From assembly GCA_002339725.1 (NCBI GenBank), contig DDKN01000124.1:17822-31911 (forward strand): DNA of 14,090 nucleotides, given 5' to 3'. This document shows, one piece after another, positions 6,789 to 14,090 of the stretch. The translations under genes and the position numbers were made by a program. The DNA is from Thiobacillus sp. UBA2597 (lineage in GTDB: Bacteria > Pseudomonadota > Gammaproteobacteria > Burkholderiales > Thiobacillaceae). Position 1 is the first letter of the stretch. Each line of letters starts with the position of its first letter. The notes below the pieces were generated by a model, which had not been told where the DNA came from, ran no database searches, and was given only the letters and a program-made list of their open reading frames with translations.

Positions 6789-8126
6789 TCAGGCCCCGAA
6801 CACGATCCCCGCCTTCAAGCCCCGGCCGCCTTCGCCGGGCAGCAGCCGCAGTTGCGCGCCGTGTACCTCGGCGATGCGCTGGACGATGGAGAGCCCCAGA
6901 CCGCTGCCGGTCTCACCGCTGCCGAGCACGCGGTGGAAGCGCTCGCGCACCCGGGCCCGTTCCGCCTCGGGGATGCCGGGGCCGGTGTCGACGACCCAAA
7001 GCGCAGCCAGGCCATGTTCGCGCCCGATCTCCACCCGCACGCTGTCGCCCTGGGCGCTGTAGCGCACGGCGTTGTCCAGCAGGTTCCTGAGCAGGATGCG
7101 CAGCCAGGCGGAATGGCCGGCGACGTGTTGCTCTTCGCCCTCGGCCAGTTCGAGCGCGATGCCCTTGGCCAGGGCCATTGGCGCCAGTTCGGCCAGCACA
7201 TCGCGGGCCAGTTCGCGCAGCGCCACGGTCTCTCCCGGCATCTGGGTCGCGGCATCGATGCGGGCCAGGGTGAGCAGTTGCTCGACCAGATGGGTGGCGC
7301 GGTCGCAGCCGGCGATGGCATGGTGCAGGGCGCGCTCGCGCTCGGCGGCATCGGCGGCGCCGAGGGCAACCTGGGCCTGGGCACGGATACCGGCCAGCGG
7401 CGTGCGCAGCTCGTGGGCGGCGTCGGCGGTGAAGCGGCGCTCCTGCTCCAGCGAGCGGCCGAGGCGGGCGAGCAGGGCATTGAGCCGTTCGATCAGCGGC
7501 CTAGTCTCGGCCGGGTTGGCGCCGATCTCGATCGGCGTGAGATTGCCCGGCTCGCGCGCGGCAACCTCGGCGGCCAGGGCGTCCAGCGGCCTTAGGCCCT
7601 GGCGCACGGCCAGCCAGATCAGCAACGCCAATACCGGCAGGCCGACGAGCAGGGGGCGCAGCAGGTGTTCCGCGAGTTCGATGGCGAGCTTGTCGCGGAT
7701 GTCCAGCCGCTCGCCGACGTGGATCTGGATGTGCCGGCCCGCGTCGCGGGTGGAATAGACCCGCCAGCGCCGGCCGTCGATCTCGCGCTCGCTGAAGCCT
7801 TCCTCTTGCCCGGCCAAGGGCTCGGTCGGGGCGTGCAGGGAATGCAGACGCAGTTCGCCCTCCTGCCAGATCTGGAAGGCCACCTTGCGGGCATGGCGGC
7901 TGTCGCCGGCGTGTTCCAGGTCGAGCTCCTCCTCCAGTTCGTGACCGACCTGGGCCACCAGCAGCGAGGCGGCCTGGGCCAGGTGGGCGTCGAGCAGCTC
8001 GTCGAATTCCTCGCGCGCATCGCGGTAGGTAAGCCAGGCCGTGGCCAGCCAGACCGCCGCAACGGCGCCCAGCGTCAGCAGGATCAGGCGCGCGCGCAGG
8101 GAAAACCGGGGTTTGGCGTGGAACAT
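6789..8126 (-). CDS. qseC: Sensor histidine kinase, QseC/PmrB-like
   Basis: Inner-membrane sensor kinase (445 aa) that would autophosphorylate on H238 and pass phosphate to the response regulator encoded just upstream. Order: cytoplasmic tail, TM1 (about 14-33), periplasmic sensor region (about 34-155), TM2 (about 157-175), HAMP-like linker (about 176-228), dimerisation/H-box FTADAAHELRTPLAG (232-246), then an ATPase domain with N-box LLRNLLDNAVRY (345-356), G1 DTGPGIP (380-386) and G2 GSGLGLSIV (407-415). All motifs look intact. ATG 8126 is the first start after an in-frame TAG, but it lacks a good ribosome-binding site. Its start is 124 nt from the regulator stop, and a palindromic repeat fills part of that gap. 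The QseC label rests on architecture and neighbourhood; the signal is unknown. Confidence 0.92.
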   Translation of the reverse strand: MFHAKPRFSLRARLILLTLGAVAAVWLATAWLTYRDAREEFDELLDAHLAQAASLLVAQVGHELEEELDLEHAGDSRHARKVAFQIWQEGELRLHSLHAPTEPLAGQEEGFSEREIDGRRWRVYSTRDAGRHIQIHVGERLDIRDKLAIELAEHLLRPLLVGLPVLALLIWLAVRQGLRPLDALAAEVAAREPGNLTPIEIGANPAETRPLIERLNALLARLGRSLEQERRFTADAAHELRTPLAGIRAQAQVALGAADAAERERALHHAIAGCDRATHLVEQLLTLARIDAATQMPGETVALRELARDVLAELAPMALAKGIALELAEGEEQHVAGHSAWLRILLRNLLDNAVRYSAQGDSVRVEIGREHGLAALWVVDTGPGIPEAERARVRERFHRVLGSGETGSGLGLSIVQRIAEVHGAQLRLLPGEGGRGLKAGIVFGA

Positions 8127-8143
8127 GCGCAGAACGGCCTAAG

Positions 8144-8199
8144 CCCCCCTCGCCCCTCTGGGGAGAGGGCAGGGGTGAGAGGAAAAGGGCAGGGGTGAG
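8144..8199. repeat. Palindromic repeat family B, copy 2, with a short tandem duplication
   Basis: CCCTCGCCCC (8147-8156), loop TCT, GGGGAGAGGG (8160-8169) forms the same hairpin as at 6634-6656 with one mismatch, and is followed by the same AGGGGTGAG tail. The 14-mer AGGGCAGGGGTGAG occurs at 8166-8179 and again at 8186-8199, a 20 bp tandem step. It lies in the gap between the response regulator and kinase genes. Confidence 0.85.
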
Positions 8200-8250
8200 G
8201 GGGAAACCGGCACGGCAAAACGTGGTTTCAGGGTGTGGGGGTACGCCGTG

Positions 8251-8919
8251 TCAGGCATGGGCATCCTTCGCAATCAAATAGCCGACGCCGCGCACGGTCT
8301 GAATCAGCCTGGGGTCGAGCTTGCGTCGCAGGTGGTGGATGTAGACCTCGACCGCGTTGCTCTCGATCTCCTCGCCCCAGGCATAGAGCGCTGCCTCGAT
8401 CTGCGCCCGGCTGAGCACGCGGCCGGCGTTGAGCAGGAGGGCGTGGAGCAGGGCAAACTCGCGCGCCGACAGCTCCACCGGCTTTCCTTGAAAGCTGACC
8501 CGGTGACCGGCGGGGTCGAGCTCGACGCCTTGGGCCTTGAGCACCGGGGTAGGCTGGCCGCCGGCACGGCGGATCAGGGCGCGCAGGCGGGCGGCGAGCT
8601 CGCCCATGTCGAAGGGTTTGACCAGGTAGTCGTCGGCGCCGGCATCGAGCCCCGCGATGCGGTCTTCGATGGCATCGCGCGCGGTAAGGATGAGCACCGG
8701 GGTCCTGTCGCCCCGGCCGCGCAGCCCGCGCAGCACATCCAGCCCCGAGCGGCGGGGCAGGCCGAGGTCGAGCACCAGCGCGGCATAGGCCTCGGCGGCG
8801 AGTGCGGCCTCGGCCGCCACGCCGTCGCGCACCCAGTCGGCGGCGTAGCCGGCCTGGCGCAGGCCATTCTGCACGGCGTCGCCCAGCAGGGCGTCGTCCT
8901 CCACCACCAGCAAGCGCAT
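8251..8919 (-). CDS. qseB: Response regulator, OmpR/PhoB family, QseB-like
   Basis: DNA-binding response regulator (222 aa), presumed partner of the neighbouring kinase. The receiver domain (1-115) has the acidic pocket E7/D8/D9, phospho-acceptor D51 in VLDLGLPRRSG, the LTARD loop and the lysine in DDYLVKPF. The C-terminal winged helix (about 128-218) has VELSAREFALLHALL, a recognition-helix region SNAVEVYIHHLRRKL, and the closing TVRGVGYLI wing. The start at 8919 gives the canonical MRLLVVEDD beginning and is preceded by GAGGGG as a ribosome-binding site. It begins 14 nt after the cytochrome b stop, so it is probably co-transcribed with the electron-transfer genes and may control them. Confidence 0.95.
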   Translation of the reverse strand: MRLLVVEDDALLGDAVQNGLRQAGYAADWVRDGVAAEAALAAEAYAALVLDLGLPRRSGLDVLRGLRGRGDRTPVLILTARDAIEDRIAGLDAGADDYLVKPFDMGELAARLRALIRRAGGQPTPVLKAQGVELDPAGHRVSFQGKPVELSAREFALLHALLLNAGRVLSRAQIEAALYAWGEEIESNAVEVYIHHLRRKLDPRLIQTVRGVGYLIAKDAHA

Positions 8920-8933
8920 GCCTGTTTGTCCCC

Positions 8934-9608
8934 TCAGTCGTCGTGTTCCCCTTGCAGCGCTTCGGTTTGGCCGCCTTCGACCGGCGGCGTCGCTGCGCTC
9001 GGGTAGACGGCCCAGTAGGCCGCCACCACCGCTGCCAGCAACAGACCCACCCCGGCATGGCCACGGCGGATGCCGCTGCCGGCCTCGCCCTGCTTGTAGC
9101 CGGTAACCATGGCGCGGGCCAGGTTCTCCCGGTGTTGCAGGCTGCCGAGCACCACGCCGGCGATATGCGCCAGCACCAGGACAAGCATGCCATTGGCGGC
9201 GATTTCGTGGAACTCCTCGAGCCATTCGCCGCCCAGCTCGTAATCCATGGCGATGCCCGAGCCGGCCGTGGCCAGGCCCAGACCGAGCAGGCCGAAGATG
9301 GCCAGGGCGCCGGCCGGGTTGTGACCGAGGTAGTGTGCGGGCCGGTTGGCCAGCATGGACTTGAGATAGGCCCAGGTCTCGCTTGGGTTGAACAGGAAGG
9401 AGCGGAAGCGGGCATAGCGGCTGCCGATGAGGCCCCAGAACAGGCGAAAACCGATCAGGCCGAACACGCTATAGCCGAGGGTGACGTGGATGAGGCGCCA
9501 GCGCTCGGAATCGCCCGTGAGCCAGGCACCGAGGAAGGCGGCCGCCAGCAGCCAGTGGAAGAGGCGGGTGGGGATGTCCCAGACCAGGACCTTGACGGTA
9601 TTTGCCAT
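8934..9608 (-). CDS. Membrane cytochrome b561-type protein of the SHP/DHC cluster
   Basis: Integral membrane b-type cytochrome (224 aa) of the bacterial cytochrome b561 / Ni-hydrogenase b-subunit fold, presumed to take electrons from the quinol pool and deliver them to periplasmic c-type cytochromes. The N-terminus shows the family motif VWDIPTRLFHW, with H18 a likely heme ligand. Candidate further ligands are H41 (LIHVTLGY), H134 (EFHEIAANG) and H148 (LAHIAGV). Hydrophobic segments lie at about 17-32, 40-60, 98-118, 137-157 and 185-203. The tail after 205 is acidic and soluble. AGGAGA lies upstream of ATG 9608. Its place between dhc and the response regulator gene supports a role as the membrane entry point of this branch. 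Which histidines bind heme is inferred. Confidence 0.9.
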   Translation of the reverse strand: MANTVKVLVWDIPTRLFHWLLAAAFLGAWLTGDSERWRLIHVTLGYSVFGLIGFRLFWGLIGSRYARFRSFLFNPSETWAYLKSMLANRPAHYLGHNPAGALAIFGLLGLGLATAGSGIAMDYELGGEWLEEFHEIAANGMLVLVLAHIAGVVLGSLQHRENLARAMVTGYKQGEAGSGIRRGHAGVGLLLAAVVAAYWAVYPSAATPPVEGGQTEALQGEHDD

Positions 9609-9619
9609 GATGCCGTCTC

Positions 9620-10090
9620 CTATTTCGGCAGGCGCAGACTGCGCTCGCCGTAATCACCGGCCTCGGCCTTTTGGTGGCAGGCGGCGCAGTTGGCCGGGCT
9701 CTTCACGCGGGCATCCTTCCACAGCCTGGCCGGCACCTCGTCATGCTCATGGCGGAACCAGTTCGTCTCGGTGATGCGCTGCAAGGGCTTGCCGTCCTTG
9801 CCGACGGCGGCGCGGCGACCGGCATTGGCCGTGAGGAAATTGAGGATTTCCTTGGTCTGCGCGGCATCCAGGCTGGCGTCGGTGCCGAAGTGCCGGTCGA
9901 GCGTATTCATCATCTCGCGCCAGGACGCCGCCGGCAGCAGGCTGGGCGGGTAGGCGACATGACAGGCGCCGCATTCCTTCTGCCACGTCGCGTTGCGGGC
10001 GGTGATGCGCAGCTCGTCGGCCTGGGCCGACGGTGTGCCGAGGCCGGCGAGCAGGAGCAGGGCGAACATGGGCTTGGCCAGTTTGGTCAT
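9620..10090 (-). CDS. dhc: Diheme cytochrome c (DHC), periplasmic
   Basis: Exported diheme c-type cytochrome (156 aa). A signal peptide covers about 1-24 (basic start, LLLLAGLG core, cleavage near SAQA-DEL). The two heme sites are CGACH (40-44) and CAACH (135-139), one at each end of the mature protein. The sequence between them (ASWREMMNTLDRHFG, ILNFLTANA, TETNWFRHEHDEVP) matches what I know of the DHC family, the redox partner of SHP. GAAGGAGAG provides a strong ribosome-binding site before ATG 10090, only 11 nt after the shp stop, and the cytochrome b start follows 11 nt after this gene. Its likely job is to carry electrons from the membrane cytochrome b to SHP. Confidence 0.9.
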   Translation of the reverse strand: MTKLAKPMFALLLLAGLGTPSAQADELRITARNATWQKECGACHVAYPPSLLPAASWREMMNTLDRHFGTDASLDAAQTKEILNFLTANAGRRAAVGKDGKPLQRITETNWFRHEHDEVPARLWKDARVKSPANCAACHQKAEAGDYGERSLRLPK

Positions 10091-10101
10091 GGCGCTCTCC
10101 T

Positions 10102-10515
10102 TCAGGGTTTGACGGTCATCAGGTAGGCGAGCACGTCGCCCTTTTCCTGGGCGGTGCAGGCACGGTCGAGGACATCGTTGCAGTTACGCTTGAACCATTT
10201 CTCCACCTGCCGGCGGCTGGTGAAGCGCTCGGCGTTGGCCTGCGGCGCCAGCGCATCGATGCGCTTGCCGGTGACGGCGTGGCGGCCGATCTGGCCGGGC
10301 CGCTCGGTGTGACAGCTGGCACAGCTCCATTCGCCGCCATGGCGGGCCTTGAAGAACTGCTCGCCGCGCTGGGCGGAGAAGCCTTTGAAGTTGGCGTCGG
10401 CCGACTGGGCCTCTTTGGCGAAACCGGCGAGGAAATCGTTCGGCGTTTCGGCCCGGGCGCCGGTGGCGGCAAGCGGCAGGCCGATCGCCAGCAGAAGGGT
10501 GTGGCGGGTAAACAT
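10102..10515 (-). CDS. shp: SHP, oxygen-binding c-type heme protein (DUF1924 family)
   Basis: Exported monoheme c-type protein (137 aa, mature about 115 aa) resembling sphaeroides heme protein. A signal peptide ends near TGARA-ETPND at residue 22. The single heme site is CASCH (65-69). In the known SHP an asparagine is the sixth ligand and lets go on reduction, so that O2 or NO can bind; here N111 or N113 in KRNCND lies at about the right mature position. C112 and C120 could form the disulfide of that loop. The closing EKGDVLAYLMTV helix is typical of class I cytochromes. GAGGAG lies before ATG 10515. It is the first gene of the shp-dhc-cytochrome b run. The natural substrate of SHP is not established; the ligand assignment is by position only. 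Confidence 0.9.
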   Translation of the reverse strand: MFTRHTLLLAIGLPLAATGARAETPNDFLAGFAKEAQSADANFKGFSAQRGEQFFKARHGGEWSCASCHTERPGQIGRHAVTGKRIDALAPQANAERFTSRRQVEKWFKRNCNDVLDRACTAQEKGDVLAYLMTVKP

Positions 10516-10566
10516 GGTCTGGCTCCTCTTTTGGATGACGACGGAGCGCAGATTAGGTGGCGAAGA

Positions 10567-13500
10567 TTAAGGCGGGCTTAAAGGCTGCCCGCGTTCGAGC
10601 AGGGCGACGAGCTGCCCCGCCGGCATCGGCTTGCTGATCAGGTGGCCTTGCGCCTCGTCGCAGCCCGAGGCACCCAGGAAGGTCAGCTGCTCGGCGGTTT
10701 CGACGCCCTCGGCGATCACCACCAGTTGCAGGGTCTCGCCCAGCTGGATGATGGCCTTGACGATGGAGGCGCCGTCCGCATCCTTCAGCATGTCGCGGAC
10801 GAAGGACTGGTCGATCTTGAGCTTGTCGATGGCCAGCTGCTTGAGATAGGCCAGGCTGGAGTAGCCGGTACCGAAGTCGTCGATCGACAGTTTCACACCC
10901 AGGGCCTTCAGCTGCTGCATGGTCTTCATGGTGCCGACGACGTCCTGGAGCAGGATGGATTCGGTCAGCTCCAGCTCCAGCTGCGTCGGCGGCAGGCCGG
11001 TTCTGGCCAGCACCTCCGACACCAGTTCCAGCACGTCGCCCCGTTTGAACTGCACGGCCGAGAGGTTGACTGCGACGACCACCGGCGGCAGCCCGGCATC
11101 CAGCCAGGCCTTGGCCTGGCGGCAGGCCTCGTTGAGCACCCACTCGTTGATCTGGACGATCTGGCCGCTTTGTTCGGCCAGGGGGATGAACCTACCGGGC
11201 GGGATCAGGCCTTCGCTCGGATGTTGCCAGCGCACCAGGGCCTCGGTGCCGATCAAACGGCCGCTGGCGATATCGATCTGCGGCTGGTAGTGCAGCACCA
11301 GTTCGCCGTTTTTCACCGCATGGTGCAACTGGCCGGCCAGCCGCATCTGTTCCTGGATGCCCGCGTTCATCTCCCGGGTGAAGAAGCGGTACGTGTTGCG
11401 TCCGCTCTCCTTGGCGTTGCCGACGGCGGTGTCGGCCCGCTGGAGCAGGGTGTCGAAATCCGTGCCATCATCGGGAAACAGGCTGATGCCGATACTGAAC
11501 GAGGCGTTCAGCAGGTGGCCGTCGATGCTCATGGGCTCGCTGAAGGCAGCGAGAATGCTGTTGGCGACGTGGGCGACGGCGTCGGAATCCCGGCTGCCAG
11601 AGACCAGGATGAGGAATTCATCGCCGCTCAGGCGGCTGATGGTGTCGGTCGCCGGCAGGCAGTGGCGCAGTCGCTCGACGGTCTTGATCAGCACCTTGTC
11701 GCCCATCTCGTGGCCGAGGCTGTCGTTGATCTGCTTGAAGTTGTCCAGGTCGAGGTAGAGCATGGCCAGCTGCGTACCCTCGTTCTCGGCGATCTGCATG
11801 GCGTGCTGGAAGCGGTCACGCAGCAGCACGCGATTGGGCAGGTGGGTGAGCGAGTCGTAGTAGGCGAGGAAGGCAACCTTCTCCTTCGCCGCTTCGTGCT
11901 CGGCCCGGGTCCGCAGGGTGACGATACCGTAGGCGAGGTCGTTGGCCAGTTCCTCCAGCAGATGCACCTCCTCCGGCGTGAAGGCATCCTCCTCGCGGGC
12001 ATAGATGTTGAGCGCCCCCAGCACCTTCAGATCGCCGATCAGCGGCAGCGCGATGCTGGAGCGGTAGCCGTGTTTGAGTGCGGCCTCGCGCCAGGGCGCC
12101 ATCTTTGGATTGGTCAGCACGTTCTGGTTGATACAGGTGGTGCCGGTGCGGATGGCGGTGCCGGTTGGTCCCTGACCGTGGTCGTTGTCGGCCCAGCTGA
12201 CGTTGATCTGGTCGAGGTAGCCGGTCTCGTAGCCGGATTGGGCGATGGGCCGGACGGTCTTGGCCTCGTCATGCTCGGCGTAACCGACCCAGGCCATCAC
12301 GTAGCCGCCCCGTTCGACGATGAGACGGCAGATTTCCACCATCAGCTTGTATTCGTCTTCCGCATGGACCAGCGCCATGTTGCAGGCGCTCAACAAACGC
12401 AGGGCGCGGTTGAGCCGCTCCTGCTCGAGTTCGGCCTGCTTGCGTGCGCTGACATCGTTGTACATCGCGACGACGCTGCCATCCGGCAGTTTGTAGACGA
12501 AGACCTCGCGCCAGCTGGACAGTCGCTCATCCTGATAGCGGGTGGCGGGTATGGCTTCCGCCGTGCCGGTCAGCCAGACGCGCCGGAGCACCTCGGGCAG
12601 ACCGAAGGCACCGATGCCCGGGAAGACCTCCTCGATCCGCCTGCCCAGTACCTGGTCGCGTGACAGTCCATCCATGGCTTCCGCCGCCCGGTTGTAGGCG
12701 ACGAACACGAATTGCCGGCCGTCATCGCTGACCCGGAACACCGCCACGCCGCTGCTCATGTTCTCGAACAGCGCGTCCTTGTTGGCTTCGCTTCGCCGCA
12801 GGTCCTCGGTCATGGCTTGGGCCATGGTCAGCGCCCGGGCCCGGGTCGAGAGCAGGAGCCAGAACACGAGGGCGACGAGAGCACTGCCGACGAGGCCGGC
12901 CAGGCCGACGATGTCAGCTTCCACGCTGTGCAACCTGGCATCGAAGGCAGGCAGCGAGGAGACCGATATGGTCCATCGGTGACCGAACAGCTGGATCGGC
13001 TTGATGGCATGAAAGGCGCCTGCCGGGCCGTCGGTCTGTGTGTGCGAGTCGAACATCAGCTTGGCCGGGTCGGGCTTGTCGCCGTCATAGATCTCAAGGT
13101 CGAGCGCTGCGGTGATCTCGCCGAAGTGCTGGCCGAGGATGCCGGTCATCAGGTCGTTCAAGCGGAACGGCGCGTAGACCCAGCCCATCAGGTTGGCGCG
13201 GCGCTCGGCCAGGGTCAGATGCGGGCTGCCCGGCCGGTAGACCGGCAGGTACATGAGGAATCCGGCCTGGGGAGCCTGTTCGGTTTCCTGCACCAGCCGG
13301 ACCTTGCCGGAGATGATGGTCTTGCCCTCGTCCCGTGCCCGGGCCATGGCCGCCTGGCGAACCGGCTCCGAATACATGTCATAGCCAAAGGCACGCTGGT
13401 TCCGCCAGTCGAAGGGCTCGAGGTAGACGATACTGGTGTAGAGCTCCCGTTTGCCCGGGGGCCAGATGTCGTAATTGGCGAAGCCCTCGGCGCGGATGCC

Positions 13501-13857
13501 GGCGACATGGCGGGGCCTGTCTTCGGGCCGCACGACCTGGCTGAAGCCGACGCCCTGGATGCCCGGATAGTTGCCCGCCAGCTTCAGGGTGTCGACATAC
13601 TCCGAGAATTCCTTCCGGCCCACCTCGTGCGAGGCGCGGAAAAGGCCGGCCGCGCCTTTGAGCACCAGCTCATAGTTTTGCAGACGTCGATGGATGCTCT
13701 GGGTGATCTCGTCGACCCGGAAATCGAACTCGGCCTGGAGGTCCTGCCGGGTCGATTGTCGTGCCGCGTCCTGCAGGAAATAGCTCAGTGCCAACCCCAG
13801 GACGAAGACCATCCCGGAGATCAGGGCTGGGCGGGCAAGGAGATGCTGGATTGGCAT
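10567..13857 (-). CDS. Membrane CHASE-PAS-GAF-GGDEF-EAL cyclic-di-GMP signalling protein
   Basis: Large bifunctional-type c-di-GMP protein (1096 aa from ATG 13857). Order: TM1 (about 11-28), periplasmic CHASE sensor (about 45-290, with NYPGIQGVGFSQVV), TM2 (about 315-337), PAS (about 353-473), GAF (about 485-650), GGDEF (about 660-828) and EAL (about 835-1090). The cyclase signature is SGDEF (744-748), and the inhibitory RxxD site is absent (PATD instead). The phosphodiesterase residues look intact: EAL at 872-874, VNLSAVQF, ELTES, DDFGTGYSS, KIDQSF, EGVET. Net activity is thus more likely c-di-GMP breakdown, possibly with regulated synthesis. A longer start at 14043 is possible but would add a 62-residue proline/cysteine-rich segment before TM1, so I reject it. 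No clear ribosome-binding site precedes 13857. It ends 51 nt before shp on the same strand. Confidence 0.95.
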   Translation of the reverse strand: MPIQHLLARPALISGMVFVLGLALSYFLQDAARQSTRQDLQAEFDFRVDEITQSIHRRLQNYELVLKGAAGLFRASHEVGRKEFSEYVDTLKLAGNYPGIQGVGFSQVVRPEDRPRHVAGIRAEGFANYDIWPPGKRELYTSIVYLEPFDWRNQRAFGYDMYSEPVRQAAMARARDEGKTIISGKVRLVQETEQAPQAGFLMYLPVYRPGSPHLTLAERRANLMGWVYAPFRLNDLMTGILGQHFGEITAALDLEIYDGDKPDPAKLMFDSHTQTDGPAGAFHAIKPIQLFGHRWTISVSSLPAFDARLHSVEADIVGLAGLVGSALVALVFWLLLSTRARALTMAQAMTEDLRRSEANKDALFENMSSGVAVFRVSDDGRQFVFVAYNRAAEAMDGLSRDQVLGRRIEEVFPGIGAFGLPEVLRRVWLTGTAEAIPATRYQDERLSSWREVFVYKLPDGSVVAMYNDVSARKQAELEQERLNRALRLLSACNMALVHAEDEYKLMVEICRLIVERGGYVMAWVGYAEHDEAKTVRPIAQSGYETGYLDQINVSWADNDHGQGPTGTAIRTGTTCINQNVLTNPKMAPWREAALKHGYRSSIALPLIGDLKVLGALNIYAREEDAFTPEEVHLLEELANDLAYGIVTLRTRAEHEAAKEKVAFLAYYDSLTHLPNRVLLRDRFQHAMQIAENEGTQLAMLYLDLDNFKQINDSLGHEMGDKVLIKTVERLRHCLPATDTISRLSGDEFLILVSGSRDSDAVAHVANSILAAFSEPMSIDGHLLNASFSIGISLFPDDGTDFDTLLQRADTAVGNAKESGRNTYRFFTREMNAGIQEQMRLAGQLHHAVKNGELVLHYQPQIDIASGRLIGTEALVRWQHPSEGLIPPGRFIPLAEQSGQIVQINEWVLNEACRQAKAWLDAGLPPVVVAVNLSAVQFKRGDVLELVSEVLARTGLPPTQLELELTESILLQDVVGTMKTMQQLKALGVKLSIDDFGTGYSSLAYLKQLAIDKLKIDQSFVRDMLKDADGASIVKAIIQLGETLQLVVIAEGVETAEQLTFLGASGCDEAQGHLISKPMPAGQLVALLERGQPLSPP

Positions 13858-14040
13858 GGGCAAAAGTTTAGCAGGGGGTGTAGCCAGGCCCGCCGGCCGG
13901 TGGGGTGATGCTGAAATCGCTTGCGGGGGCCTGTGGCATTGGCAAGACGGGGGACCAGGGTTGCACTGCGCGCATCCCACGATGCGGTGCGTATGGTTGA
14001 GGCCGAGGGGTTCCTTTAGACCTCTGCTCGGCACAAATGA

Positions 14041-14084
14041 CAAAGCCCGCCACGGGGCCGGCTGGACGGGGGATTGCTCGGGCT
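14041..14084 (-). terminator. Possible terminator-like inverted repeat (weak)
   Basis: AGCCCG at 14044-14049 and CGGGCT at 14079-14084 are inverted. A shorter imperfect stem (CCCG / CGGG around TGG, read on the minus strand) is followed by CTTTGTC. It could end a minus-strand gene beyond the right edge, but the T tract is short. The rest of 13858-14090 holds no gene I can support; it should contain the promoter of the c-di-GMP gene, but I could not place convincing -35/-10 boxes. Confidence 0.25.
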
Positions 14085-14090
14085 GCGCTT

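Noticed and set aside
10642..12663. 673-codon open frame on the plus strand opposite the GGDEF-EAL gene
   Set aside because: Antisense shadow of conserved GGDEF and EAL motifs, with low-complexity Gly/Gln/Val/Asp composition and no domain.
13867..13890. Sigma-54 promoter before the GGDEF-EAL gene (TGGCTAC...CTGCT on the minus strand)
   Set aside because: GG and GC are 11 nt apart rather than 10, the second box is poor, and it sits too close to the start codon.
13858..14043. Longer N-terminus (start at 14043) for the c-di-GMP protein
   Set aside because: It would put 62 proline- and cysteine-rich residues, unlike the rest of the protein, before the first membrane helix; ATG 13857 gives the usual short cytoplasmic start.

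Overview
This 14.1 kb window is high-GC bacterial DNA, most likely from a betaproteobacterium (Rhodocyclales or Nitrosomonadales type). That placement is inferred from the sdhB-sdhE-gltA-sucA order, a proteobacterial chromosomal-type integron integrase, and an SHP/DHC/cytochrome b cluster next to a QseBC-like two-component system. No rRNA or other marker gene is present to fix the taxon.

Left part (67-6370, plus strand): an integron tyrosine recombinase (intI) is followed by a lone HigA-type antitoxin and then, 3 nt later, by TCA-cycle genes: sdhB (succinate dehydrogenase Fe-S subunit), sdhE (FAD assembly factor, TTG start), gltA (citrate synthase) and sucA (2-oxoglutarate dehydrogenase E1). 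The TCA genes are packed very tightly: sdhB/sdhE and sdhE/gltA overlap by 4 nt, and gltA and sucA are separated by nothing but one in-frame TAA. Just upstream of sdhB, where sdhA would be expected, there is intI-higA. sucB and lpd do not follow sucA.

Middle (6371-6788): a gene-free stretch of about 420 nt between convergent sucA and the sensor kinase gene. It holds three near-identical palindromic repeats at a 66-67 bp period, another hairpin, and one copy of a second palindromic repeat family. A second copy of that family lies at 8144-8199, on the other side of the kinase gene.

Right part (6789-13857, minus strand; read right to left): a large membrane CHASE-PAS-GAF-GGDEF-EAL protein, then after 51 nt SHP (oxygen-binding c-type heme protein), DHC (diheme cytochrome c), a membrane cytochrome b561-type protein, a QseB-like response regulator and, after a repeat-bearing 124 nt gap, a QseC-like histidine kinase. 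My reading is that the cytochrome b passes quinol electrons through DHC to SHP in the periplasm, and that the two-component system probably senses or regulates this branch. The c-di-GMP enzyme lies directly upstream on the same strand and may be linked to the same signal. The final ~230 nt (13858-14090) carry no gene I can support, only a weak terminator-like inverted repeat.
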